Positions 9,531 to 16,281 of a stretch of DNA of 25,447 nucleotides are shown here, in pieces. Under the pieces are notes generated by a model. The model did not search any database, was not told the DNA's origin, and saw only the letters and a list, made by a program, of their open reading frames with translations. Source of the DNA: an uncultured Lachnospiraceae bacterium. GTDB taxonomy: Bacteria > Bacillota > Clostridia > Lachnospirales > Lachnospiraceae. The stretch spans positions 1 to 25,447 of the forward strand of contig URRW01000034.1 of assembly GCA_900550285.1 (NCBI GenBank), read 5' to 3'. Within the stretch, counting starts at the first letter, position 1; every line of letters begins with the position of its first letter. The position numbers were made by a program, and so were the translations under genes.

Positions 9531-9721
9531 CATCAGCCGCCCATTGAGCGCCGCGCTGTGTCAGGACACCGGGCAGGGAGGCAGGGCTGTCGGGGACACA
9601 TTCCGGATTCGCTCGCAGGATTTAAAAATTTTCCCTCGCTCACATGTCATGTGTCCCCGACAGCCCTGCCTCCCTGCCCGGTGTCCTGACACAGCGTTTC
9701 CCAAAATGCCGGCGGCTGATG
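9531..9721. repeat. 191-bp palindromic element (MITE/REP-like)
   Basis: A 48-base arm at 9554-9601 is perfectly reverse-complementary to 9649-9696, leaving a 47-base loop. Outside this, 11 bases at 9531-9541 (CATCAGCCGCC) are again perfectly complementary to 9711-9721, separated from the main arms by short mismatched stretches, so the whole element folds back on itself. The arms carry GTGTCC / GGACAC blocks like those in palindromic clostridial repeats that are often linked to IS200/REP-associated transposases (family knowledge, not proven here). There is no room for a protein, and I could not find a clear target duplication. It separates the DUF4956 gene from pth. Confidence 0.85.
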
Positions 9722-9738
9722 CTTTCATTTTCTTTTAA

Positions 9739-10413
9739 TTAGTAGGTTGTTTCCCCGTCATGGGAAATCAGGGAAACGCTGTCCATCTGTTTTAATGCGC
9801 TCACTTCCTTTACGAGCTTTCCTTCCTCGGAAACGCGCACCTCGATCACGAGGTCTAAGCGGCCTGCGCTCACGGTTCTGGACTTCACGCGGCAGTATTT
9901 GCTGAAACGCTTCACAATATTCAGCACCGCTTCTTCGCCGTCCGTATCGGAGCTGTTCACGATCAAAAGCATCGGCGCTTTCGTTACGGGGATCAGGTCG
10001 AGCACAAACAGCGCCACCGTCACCACAAGGCATGCCACAACGCCCAACAGGTACAGGTTTGCACCGCAGATGATGCCCGTGCTGATCGACCAGAACAAAA
10101 ATACCAGATCCATCGGCTCCTTTACCGCGGTACGGAAGCGGACGATAGACAGCGCGCCTACCATACCGAGGGAGATCACGATGCTGGACTGGATCGTCAT
10201 GATGATCGCCGCCGTGATGATCGCCAGCGCCGCCAGTGAAATGCCGAAGTTTTTATTGTAAAAGGTTTTCCTCGTCAAAAGCCGGTACGCGAAGAAAATA
10301 TAAAGCGCCAGAAGGCAGGTCACGCCGAGGCTCAACAAAACCGTCGGAAGCTCCATGCCCGTGTTGTAAAATCCGTTCAGAAACGACTTTTTAAAAATAT
10401 CTCCAAATCCCAT
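9739..10413 (-). CDS. DUF4956 family membrane protein
   Basis: A 224-residue protein with about four to five membrane helices in the first 140 residues, followed by a soluble ferredoxin-like tail of about 80 residues. The block SIVISLGMVGALSIVRFRTA (residues 77-96) followed by KEPMDLVFLFW is the signature I associate with DUF4956. The family has no proven reaction, but its genes are repeatedly found beside VTC-domain polyphosphate polymerase-like and CotH kinase genes, exactly as here, so it probably acts in the same membrane process. It starts 54 bases after the VTC gene. The ATG at 10413 is preceded by an A-rich GGAAA site. Confidence 0.85.
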   Translation of the reverse strand: MGFGDIFKKSFLNGFYNTGMELPTVLLSLGVTCLLALYIFFAYRLLTRKTFYNKNFGISLAALAIITAAIIMTIQSSIVISLGMVGALSIVRFRTAVKEPMDLVFLFWSISTGIICGANLYLLGVVACLVVTVALFVLDLIPVTKAPMLLIVNSSDTDGEEAVLNIVKRFSKYCRVKSRTVSAGRLDLVIEVRVSEEGKLVKEVSALKQMDSVSLISHDGETTY

Positions 10414-10467
10414 TTTTCTTTTTCCTTTCCCTGTGCCGCCACGCAGCTGTCACTTTTTTATCGTCTG

Positions 10468-11163
10468 TCAAATATCAAACTGCCTGCAAATATAATATTT
10501 GGAATACGACGTGCGCTGCAGCGTTTCCAGCGCCAGAAGCTGACGCACCGGATCCGGCAGAAATTCGTCGTATTTGACTTCCAGCACATGACGCCCCGCA
10601 GGCATCACAGGCCGCCGCATATAGCCGCCCTCCAGAAATTTTTCCACATCGGATGCCGAAAAAATATTCTGATCCAGCGTTACCCGCACGTTTCCCAGCC
10701 GGAAAATATACGGAACCCTTTCATAGCCCACGATCACCTTCGGCAAAAGCCGCCGTTCCTTCTGCTGCAGGATAAATTTACGCATTACCGGCGGCAGATC
10801 GGGAGAATCCTCAAGGACTTCGCCGCGCAGTACCCTTTCGCAGTCTGTGCGGCTGACCGGGCAGCTTAGCTTGCGCGTCTTTCCCCGAAGCTTCTGCTTT
10901 AATTCCAGCGTGATCTTTTCATCGCTTCCGTTGTAAATACGGATGCGGAACTTTTCCCGCGGATCCGTCCCGTCCTCATTTTCATAAAAACAGGTGTCCC
11001 ACTGATCGTCAAAATAAACGCTGCTGATCTGATAGCTCCCCTCCGGTCCCGTATGCGGGTCGGGCGCAAGCAGCGGCATGATCCTGTTTTCAATGATCTT
11101 CAGCTGCGGCATGGTGCACACAAATTTCAGCTCATGCCGCCAGACGCCTCCGTCTTCTCTCAT
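10468..11163 (-). CDS. VTC-domain protein, polyphosphate polymerase-like
   Basis: At 231 residues this is essentially a bare VTC tunnel domain. Its charged residues sit at the expected strands: WRHELKF (Arg9, His10, Glu11, Lys13), SVYFDD (48-53), KFRIRIYN (Arg73, Arg75), LELKQK (Glu87, Lys89), VGYERVPY (Arg149), LDQNI, VLEVKYDE (Glu195, Lys197) and SKYYICR (Ser221-Lys222). In yeast Vtc4 these residues bind nucleotide, metal and the growing polyphosphate chain. The bacterial stand-alone versions are annotated as polyphosphate polymerase-domain proteins, but their product is mostly untested. The start overlaps the cotH stop by four bases (ATGA), with GGAGG upstream, which indicates translational coupling. 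Confidence 0.87.
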   Translation of the reverse strand: MREDGGVWRHELKFVCTMPQLKIIENRIMPLLAPDPHTGPEGSYQISSVYFDDQWDTCFYENEDGTDPREKFRIRIYNGSDEKITLELKQKLRGKTRKLSCPVSRTDCERVLRGEVLEDSPDLPPVMRKFILQQKERRLLPKVIVGYERVPYIFRLGNVRVTLDQNIFSASDVEKFLEGGYMRRPVMPAGRHVLEVKYDEFLPDPVRQLLALETLQRTSYSKYYICRQFDI

Positions 11164-12992
11164 GTCTCTCCTTCACCTCCTGCCTCCCAGCGGGCGTATA
11201 CCGTCACGTCCTCATCCACCGTCCCTGCCGGGTCATAGGGCGTGCCGTCCTCATAATACCAGCCGGTGATCCGCTTTCCGTCCCAGTCCAGATCCGAACA
11301 GTCCGGCGCTTCCCTCCCGGCGCTTCCCTGCATCGTGTACAGATCCACATAGCCGTAAAGCTCCCCGCGGTCGAAGCGGATCCGGTTCCAGACCGCCCCG
11401 CCGATATAAACGCTGTCCAGAAACGCCTTCCGCTCCTGTAAAAATGTTTTCAGATAATCCACATACGCGTCGTAATCCTCACATACCCGGTATCTGAAAT
11501 CCTTGCCCGACTGCTGCCAGCGCAGCTCGTCCACCTCTGCCGCCGGACGCAGAAATCCGCGCCAGCCCTCTATTTTTTCCGAAAGCGCCTCTTCCAGAAG
11601 CCCCGAAAAGACGCCGCTGTAAATTTCCTTTACCCGCTGTGCAAAAACCGGCTGGCTGCAAAGCGAACCGTACCACAGATTCGAGCCGCCCCCGCCTCTT
11701 ACCTTGTCCAGCATCAGCCCATACGGATCCATCGCCTCCTCGCTCGTATGCCCCAGCGCATTGTCATAATCCCACGACGGCCCCGCATACAGCAGAGGGC
11801 TTTCCGCCTTTTTGTAAAAATACTGGCTGTTCGTTACCGCATCGGAGTTTTTGGAAATCTCCTCGATCAGATATTTTTTGACGAAGGAATCCAGATCAAT
11901 AAAGTCCGTCAGCACCTTCCCCGTGTCCGGATCGACGCCGTCCGGCGAAACCGCCGCGTTTTCAAAGCCCTGCACAAGGCTTTCCAGCGCCGCTGTCTGC
12001 TCTTTGCCCGCAAGCTCCGGATTCTTGATCACAAGCGTCTGTCCGCCGTCCGTGGTGAATTTCCCGCCCTCCGCCGTTTCATAACGGCTGGCGTCCTCCA
12101 TCAAAAACAGGTAGCCTGTCTCTCCCGAACCGCTTTCCGAAACGTCAAGATCCACGCGTCCCGCCCCGGTTTCCACCTTTTCGCTGATCTGATAAAGCCC
12201 CTGATACACACCGTTTAAATACAGATCTACCCATTCTGCGTCGGGCGTATATTCCAGCCCGGCGTCCTTTGCCAGATCCAGCATCAGGGCGTTTCTCATA
12301 TTGCTCCCATCGTAAAAATTCGCCAGAAGCTCCCATCTTCTCGACGCGTCCATGCCCAGGATCTCATGCTTATTTGCCAGCTTGATGCTGTAGGGCTTTT
12401 TGTCCTGCTCCCACGTGGTATTGCCGCGCCCCTTGATATAAGTGAGGGAATCGGATACCTGAAGCTCTCCCGCTTCATCCGTCAGGTAAAAAACGCCCTC
12501 CTCCCGGTTTTCCTTGTCCGCGTCCACCTGCTCCATCGAGCCGGATTCCGTGTTGATATAGATGGTCGGCATATTTCCGCTTTCGATCAGCTCCACCGGA
12601 AACTCTTCGCCGATCTCACCGTCGTGCACAAAGGAAAACACATACCGCCGTCCCGTCTCATATTCCCATTTTCCTTTTTTCTGCTTCTGCCCGTCGATCA
12701 AAAGGCTGTCCGCATACTTCCAGTCAAGCTTTACTTCCCCGTCCGCGTAGGACGGAAGCGCCACATAAAAAACGCCGTCCAGCCAGTCGTGCCAGCCCCT
12801 GATCTCTTCCTCCATGCCGGAGCCTTTTATATCAAACGAAAGCGTATCCACATAAAAGCTGTTTTCCAGCCATGCGGTCCGTTCCTCTTCCTCCTGCCGC
12901 TTTTCGCGCGCAAACCAGCCGCCGCTGACTGCCAAAAGCAGCGCGCAGGACGCCGTGATCGCTGCGATCTCTGCCCTCCGGGATTTTTTCAT
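11160..12992 (-). CDS. CotH kinase family protein, membrane-anchored
   Basis: A 610-residue protein with one N-terminal hydrophobic helix (about 8-26) that either anchors it or serves as a signal, so the rest is outside the membrane. The CotH fold is shown by IKGRGNTTW (186-194) with KKPYSIKL (198-205), by RRWELLANFYDGSNMRN (218-234), and by the catalytic/metal motif GPSWDYDNALG (404-414). CotH proteins are atypical protein kinases; Bacillus CotH phosphorylates coat proteins CotB and CotG. The last 35 residues (TGWYYEDGTPYDPAGTV ... VTVYARWE) resemble an InlB-type B-repeat unit, a common surface-protein module. It is the first gene of a three-gene operon with the VTC and DUF4956 genes. The ATG at 12992 has AAGGGAGAG upstream. 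Confidence 0.9.
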   Translation of the reverse strand: MKKSRRAEIAAITASCALLLAVSGGWFAREKRQEEEERTAWLENSFYVDTLSFDIKGSGMEEEIRGWHDWLDGVFYVALPSYADGEVKLDWKYADSLLIDGQKQKKGKWEYETGRRYVFSFVHDGEIGEEFPVELIESGNMPTIYINTESGSMEQVDADKENREEGVFYLTDEAGELQVSDSLTYIKGRGNTTWEQDKKPYSIKLANKHEILGMDASRRWELLANFYDGSNMRNALMLDLAKDAGLEYTPDAEWVDLYLNGVYQGLYQISEKVETGAGRVDLDVSESGSGETGYLFLMEDASRYETAEGGKFTTDGGQTLVIKNPELAGKEQTAALESLVQGFENAAVSPDGVDPDTGKVLTDFIDLDSFVKKYLIEEISKNSDAVTNSQYFYKKAESPLLYAGPSWDYDNALGHTSEEAMDPYGLMLDKVRGGGGSNLWYGSLCSQPVFAQRVKEIYSGVFSGLLEEALSEKIEGWRGFLRPAAEVDELRWQQSGKDFRYRVCEDYDAYVDYLKTFLQERKAFLDSVYIGGAVWNRIRFDRGELYGYVDLYTMQGSAGREAPDCSDLDWDGKRITGWYYEDGTPYDPAGTVDEDVTVYARWEAGGEGET

Positions 12993-13036
12993 ACGGCTCT
13001 CCCTTCTTATTGAAATGCCTTCTATGCCTGTTTTTC

Positions 13037-13065
13037 ATGTTATCACACATGGTAGGGGCAGGCAA
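13037..13065 (-). promoter_or_regulatory. Candidate promoter of the cotH operon
   Basis: On the minus strand a TTGCCT (13060-13065) and a TAACAT (13037-13042) are separated by 17 bases, 45 bases before the cotH ATG. Each hexamer matches the vegetative consensus at four of six positions. It lies downstream of the metK terminator, where a new promoter is needed. Confidence 0.4.
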
Positions 13066-13240
13066 GCGGTTTTGGGGGATAAATGGATGGGATAGGGGCG
13101 GGCGTTACCGTTCTCCGGAATGCTTTGGCTCTGTGCGGTCTGTGCCCCGGCAGGGCTTCTGTCTCAGACTCCATCCTCGCTCACAGAGAATTTGAATCAG
13201 GCGGCACAGATTGCCGCCCGACACAAAACCGGAATAACGC
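13066..13240. other. Gene-free spacer between cotH promoter and metK terminator
   Basis: No supported gene. The clearest structure is a perfect 7-bp hairpin with a 5-base loop, GGCGGCA (13200-13206) with TGCCGCC (13212-13218); no T-tract follows on either strand. An 11-base word CCTCGCTCACA at 13175-13185 also occurs in the loop of the large palindrome (9634-9644), and GCAGGGCT is shared with its arm, so this may be an eroded relative of that element. The short forward open frames here have no ribosome site and look non-coding. Confidence 0.4.
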
Positions 13241-13280
13241 AAAAAGGAAGCGGAAGAAATACTTGCTTTTCCCGCTTCCT
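13241..13280 (-). terminator. Rho-independent terminator after metK
   Basis: Read on the minus strand, GGAAGCGG (13272-13279) pairs with CCGCTTCC (13246-13253), with extra A-T pairs in the upper stem, followed directly by TTTTT. It lies about 50 bases beyond the metK stop. Confidence 0.85.
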
Positions 13281-13327
13281 CTGCATTTTATTATTTTTTC
13301 CGCAACTCTTATAACTTCTTCTCTCTA

Positions 13328-14515
13328 TCACAGATACTTCTTCAGCTCTTCCGCCTTATCCAGCTTCTCCCAGGGCAGATCCAGATCGTTTCTGCCGAAG
13401 TGGCCGTAAGCCGCGGTCTGCTTGTAGATCGGGCGGCGCAGATCCAGCATCTTGATGATGCCTGCCGGGCGCAGGTCGAAGTTCTCACGGATGATCTCCA
13501 CCAGCTTCTCATCAGAAAGCTTTCCGGTTCCAAAGGTATCCACCATGATGGAAGTAGGCTGCGCAACGCCGATCGCATAGGAAAGCTGGATCTCGCACTT
13601 GTCAGCCAGCCCTGCCGCAACGATGTTCTTTGCAACATAACGCGCTGCGTAAGCCGCGCTTCTGTCAACCTTTGTGCAGTCCTTGCCGGAGAATGCGCCG
13701 CCGCCGTGACGCGCATAGCCGCCGTAGGTGTCTACGATGATCTTACGGCCTGTCAGGCCTGCGTCGCCGTGAGGGCCGCCGATCACGAAACGCCCGGTCG
13801 GGTTGATAAAGAACTTTGTCTTATCGTCGATCAGCTCTTCCGGAAGGATCGGGTCGAACACATACTTTTTAATATCCTCATGGATCTGCTCCTGCGTCAC
13901 GTCAGGATCGTGCTGTGTGGAAAGGACAACCGCCTCCAGACGCACCGGCTTGTTGTTTTCATCATATTCCACGGAAACCTGGCTCTTGCCGTCGGGTCTT
14001 AAATAGGTCAGCGTGCCGTCTTTTCTCACCTTGGTAAGCTGCTTTGCCAGCTTATGCGCAAGGGAAATCGGGTAAGGCATATATTCTTCTGTCTCGTTGG
14101 TCGCATAACCGAACATCATGCCCTGGTCACCTGCGCCGATCGCTTCCAGCTCCTCGTCGGACATCTGGTTTTCTTTTGCTTCCAGCGCCTTGTCAACGCC
14201 CATCGCGATGTCGGAGGACTGCTCGTCGATCGAAACCATAACCGCGCAGGTATTGCCGTCAAAGCCGTACTCGGACTTGTCGTAGCCGATTTCCTTTACG
14301 GTGTCGCGCACGATTTTCGGGATGTCCACATATGCGTTGGTCGTGATCTCGCCTGTCACAAGCACAAAGCCGGTGCAGCTTGCCGTCTCGCATGCCACGC
14401 GGCTCATCGGATCCTTTGCCATCAGCGCATCCAGGATCGCGTCGGAAATAGCGTCGCACATTTTGTCGGGATGCCCTTCCGTTACAGATTCAGAAGTAAA
14501 TAAACGTTTGTCCAT
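13328..14515 (-). CDS. metK: S-adenosylmethionine synthetase
   Basis: MetK makes S-adenosylmethionine from methionine and ATP. The 395-residue protein begins with FTSESVTEGHPDKMCD, containing the ATP-binding His-Pro-Asp, and has GDQGMMFGYATNE in the middle and the glycine-rich P-loop-like GGGAFSGKD near residue 260, all diagnostic. Length is standard. The ATG at 14515 follows AAAGGAGGAACAG. The gene has its own promoter, a SAM-I riboswitch in the leader and a terminator, so it is a self-contained unit under feedback by its own product. Confidence 0.98.
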   Translation of the reverse strand: MDKRLFTSESVTEGHPDKMCDAISDAILDALMAKDPMSRVACETASCTGFVLVTGEITTNAYVDIPKIVRDTVKEIGYDKSEYGFDGNTCAVMVSIDEQSSDIAMGVDKALEAKENQMSDEELEAIGAGDQGMMFGYATNETEEYMPYPISLAHKLAKQLTKVRKDGTLTYLRPDGKSQVSVEYDENNKPVRLEAVVLSTQHDPDVTQEQIHEDIKKYVFDPILPEELIDDKTKFFINPTGRFVIGGPHGDAGLTGRKIIVDTYGGYARHGGGAFSGKDCTKVDRSAAYAARYVAKNIVAAGLADKCEIQLSYAIGVAQPTSIMVDTFGTGKLSDEKLVEIIRENFDLRPAGIIKMLDLRRPIYKQTAAYGHFGRNDLDLPWEKLDKAEELKKYL

Positions 14516-14533
14516 CTGTTCCTCCTTTGGTCT

Positions 14534-14550
14534 TCACAGCTTGACTGTGA
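14534..14550 (-). other. Small hairpin before the metK ribosome site
   Basis: TCACAG and CTGTGA form a perfect 6-bp stem with a 5-base loop, between the riboswitch terminator and the AAAGGAGG site. It might protect the 5' end of the read-through message or affect ribosome entry; function is unproven. Confidence 0.4.
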
Positions 14551-14553
14551 GTT

Positions 14554-14580
14554 AAAAAAAGATCCGCCAAAAGCGGATCT
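14554..14580 (-). terminator. Riboswitch-controlled terminator of metK
   Basis: On the minus strand AGATCCGC (14573-14580) pairs with GCGGATCT (14561-14568) and is followed by seven T. A competing antiterminator is visible: GGATTTG (14595-14601) can pair with CAGATCC (14575-14581), using the last base of riboswitch P1. Formation of P1 with SAM bound would therefore favour termination. Confidence 0.88.
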
Positions 14581-14599
14581 GATATGTTGATAATCAAAT

Positions 14600-14726
14600 C
14601 CTCTTATTGTTCGAACTGCCGGAAACGCCATTTCCGGTTATCACTCGCTCAGGCTGGCACCTTCCGCTCTGCGGGGTTGCCGTGGCTTCACTGATCCTAT
14701 GTATCTCCACCACTCTGAATAAGAGA
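14600..14726 (-). ncRNA. SAM-I (S-box) riboswitch aptamer
   Basis: The closing helix P1 is perfect over eight pairs, CTCTTATT (14718-14725) with AATAAGAG (14601-14608). Inside it are the S-box landmarks in order: CAGAGTGGTGGAG, GTGAAGCCACGGCAACC, GCGGAAGGTGCCAGCCTGAG and a final P4-like GGAAATGGCGTTTCC hairpin. The P2 distal part (ATACATAGGATCA) is more A-rich than the usual GGGACTGGCCC form. It binds S-adenosylmethionine and, with the terminator downstream, switches metK off when SAM is plentiful. Confidence 0.95.
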
Positions 14727-14763
14727 ACGCACAATATTGAATTTTCTTATCTGTTACGCACTT

Positions 14764-14792
14764 ACGATACTATAACGTCCTGCATTTGTCAA
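14764..14792 (-). promoter_or_regulatory. Promoter of the metK leader
   Basis: A perfect TTGACA (14787-14792) and TATCGT (14764-14769) are separated by 17 bases on the minus strand, about 35-40 bases before riboswitch P1. Confidence 0.6.
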
Positions 14793-14833
14793 CAGGACAA
14801 TTTATAAAATTTGTGGGCTGTCCAAACCGAAGC

Positions 14834-16126
14834 TCAGCCGATCTTCAGCTTAAACTTCTGCAGATCGCGCTCCGTCTCCACCTTGTCGATCTGCGCGCCC
14901 AGCTTCTGCAGCTTTAAGTGGAAATCCTCATAGCCGCGCTCGATATAGCGGATGTCGTCCACCGTCGAAACGCCTTCCGCCGCCAGCGCCGCGATCACAA
15001 GTGCCGCGCCCGCCCGCAGATCCGGCGCGTTGATGCTCGCGCCCGTATAACGGGATACGCCGTCGATGATTGCCGTATTGCTCTCTACCTTAATGCTTGC
15101 GCCCATGCGGATCATTTCGTCCACATAGCGGAAGCGGTTTTCAAAAATGCTCTCCGTCACGATGCTCGTTCCGCTGCACAGTCCCAGCGTTACCGCGATC
15201 TGCGGCTGCATATCGGTCGGGAAGCCCGGATAGGGAAGTGTCTTGACCTGCGTATGCTTTAACGGACGGGACGCCACAACGCGCACCGCATCGTCAAACT
15301 CCGAAACCTCGCAGCCCATTTCCAGAAGCTTCGCCGTAATGGATTCCAGATGCTTCGGGATCACGTTTTTCACGGTCACGTCGCCTCTCGTCGCGGCTGC
15401 CGCAAACATAAACGTCCCTGCCTCGATCTGATCCGGGATGATCGGATACTCCGTCTTATGCAGCTTTTCCACGCCCTGAATACGGATCACATCCGTTCCC
15501 GCGCCCTTGATATTCGCGCCCATGCTGTTCAAAAAGTTGGCAAGATCCACCACATGCGGCTCCTTTGCCGCATTTTCGATCGTGGTGCGCCCTTCCGCCA
15601 GCACTGCCGCCATCATAATATTGATCGTCGCGCCGACGCTCACAACATCCAGATAAATGTGTGCGCCGACAAGGCGCGCCGCCTCTGCCGTGATCATGCC
15701 ATGGGCGATGTCCACAGACGCGCCGAGCGCCTTAAAGCCTTTGATATGCTGGTCAATCGCCCGGCAGCCGATGTCGCAGCCGCCCGGAAGCACAACCGTC
15801 GCTTTTTTATACTTTCCAAGAAGAGCCCCTAAAAAATAATAGGAAGCCCTGATTTTTTTGACCGAATCCCCATTAACCGTCAGGTCGTGGATCAGGGAGC
15901 CGTTGATCTTTACCGTATGGCGGTCAACGCGCTCCACATGGGCGCCGATGCCTGCCATTGCTTTCAATAATATATTGGTGTCCCGCACATCGGGCATATT
16001 TTCTATTAAAACGGTTTCATCTGTCATTACAGATGCTGCCAGAATCGGGAGAGCCGCATTCTTCGCACCGCCGATCTCCACCTCTCCGACAAGCGGATTT
16101 CCGCCGCAGATCGCATATTGTTCCAT
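14834..16126 (-). CDS. murA: UDP-N-acetylglucosamine 1-carboxyvinyltransferase
   Basis: MurA adds enolpyruvate from PEP to UDP-GlcNAc, the first committed step of peptidoglycan synthesis in the cytoplasm, and is the target of fosfomycin. The 430-residue protein has the N-terminal GEVEIGGAKNAALPILAA with the catalytic Lys-Asn pair at 22-23, and the active-site loop LPGGCDIGCRAIDQHI with Cys117, so it should be fosfomycin-sensitive rather than the resistant Asp form. FPTDMQPQ is also present. Firmicutes often carry two copies (MurA1/MurA2), and I cannot tell which this is. The ATG at 16126 follows AGAGGTAG. It appears to be a single-gene unit between two promoters. Confidence 0.96.
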   Translation of the reverse strand: MEQYAICGGNPLVGEVEIGGAKNAALPILAASVMTDETVLIENMPDVRDTNILLKAMAGIGAHVERVDRHTVKINGSLIHDLTVNGDSVKKIRASYYFLGALLGKYKKATVVLPGGCDIGCRAIDQHIKGFKALGASVDIAHGMITAEAARLVGAHIYLDVVSVGATINIMMAAVLAEGRTTIENAAKEPHVVDLANFLNSMGANIKGAGTDVIRIQGVEKLHKTEYPIIPDQIEAGTFMFAAAATRGDVTVKNVIPKHLESITAKLLEMGCEVSEFDDAVRVVASRPLKHTQVKTLPYPGFPTDMQPQIAVTLGLCSGTSIVTESIFENRFRYVDEMIRMGASIKVESNTAIIDGVSRYTGASINAPDLRAGAALVIAALAAEGVSTVDDIRYIERGYEDFHLKLQKLGAQIDKVETERDLQKFKLKIG

Positions 16127-16157
16127 ATCTACCTCTGCCTATGTATCGAATACATGG

Positions 16158-16185
16158 TTGATAGTTACACATCTATTATTTTCAA
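16158..16185 (-). promoter_or_regulatory. Candidate promoter of murA
   Basis: TTGAAA (16180-16185) and TATCAA (16158-16163) are spaced by 16 bases on the minus strand, about 30 bases before the murA start. A short dyad ATGTAT-N3-ATACAT (16141-16155) sits near the expected transcription start. Confidence 0.4.
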
Positions 16186-16207
16186 ATCCGACTGATTTAT
16201 ACACGCC

Positions 16208-16234
16208 AAAAAAAGCAAAAGAACTCTCTTTGCT
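16208..16234 (-). terminator. Rho-independent terminator after the M23 peptidase gene
   Basis: On the minus strand AGCAAAGA and TCTTTTGCT form a stem with one bulged base, followed by a run of seven T. It lies about 50 bases beyond the stop of the peptidase gene and closes that three-gene unit. Confidence 0.8.
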
Positions 16235-16281
16235 GTCCTTAGGGTTATAGCATATTCCGCCGGATTTGTAAATAACTTTTT

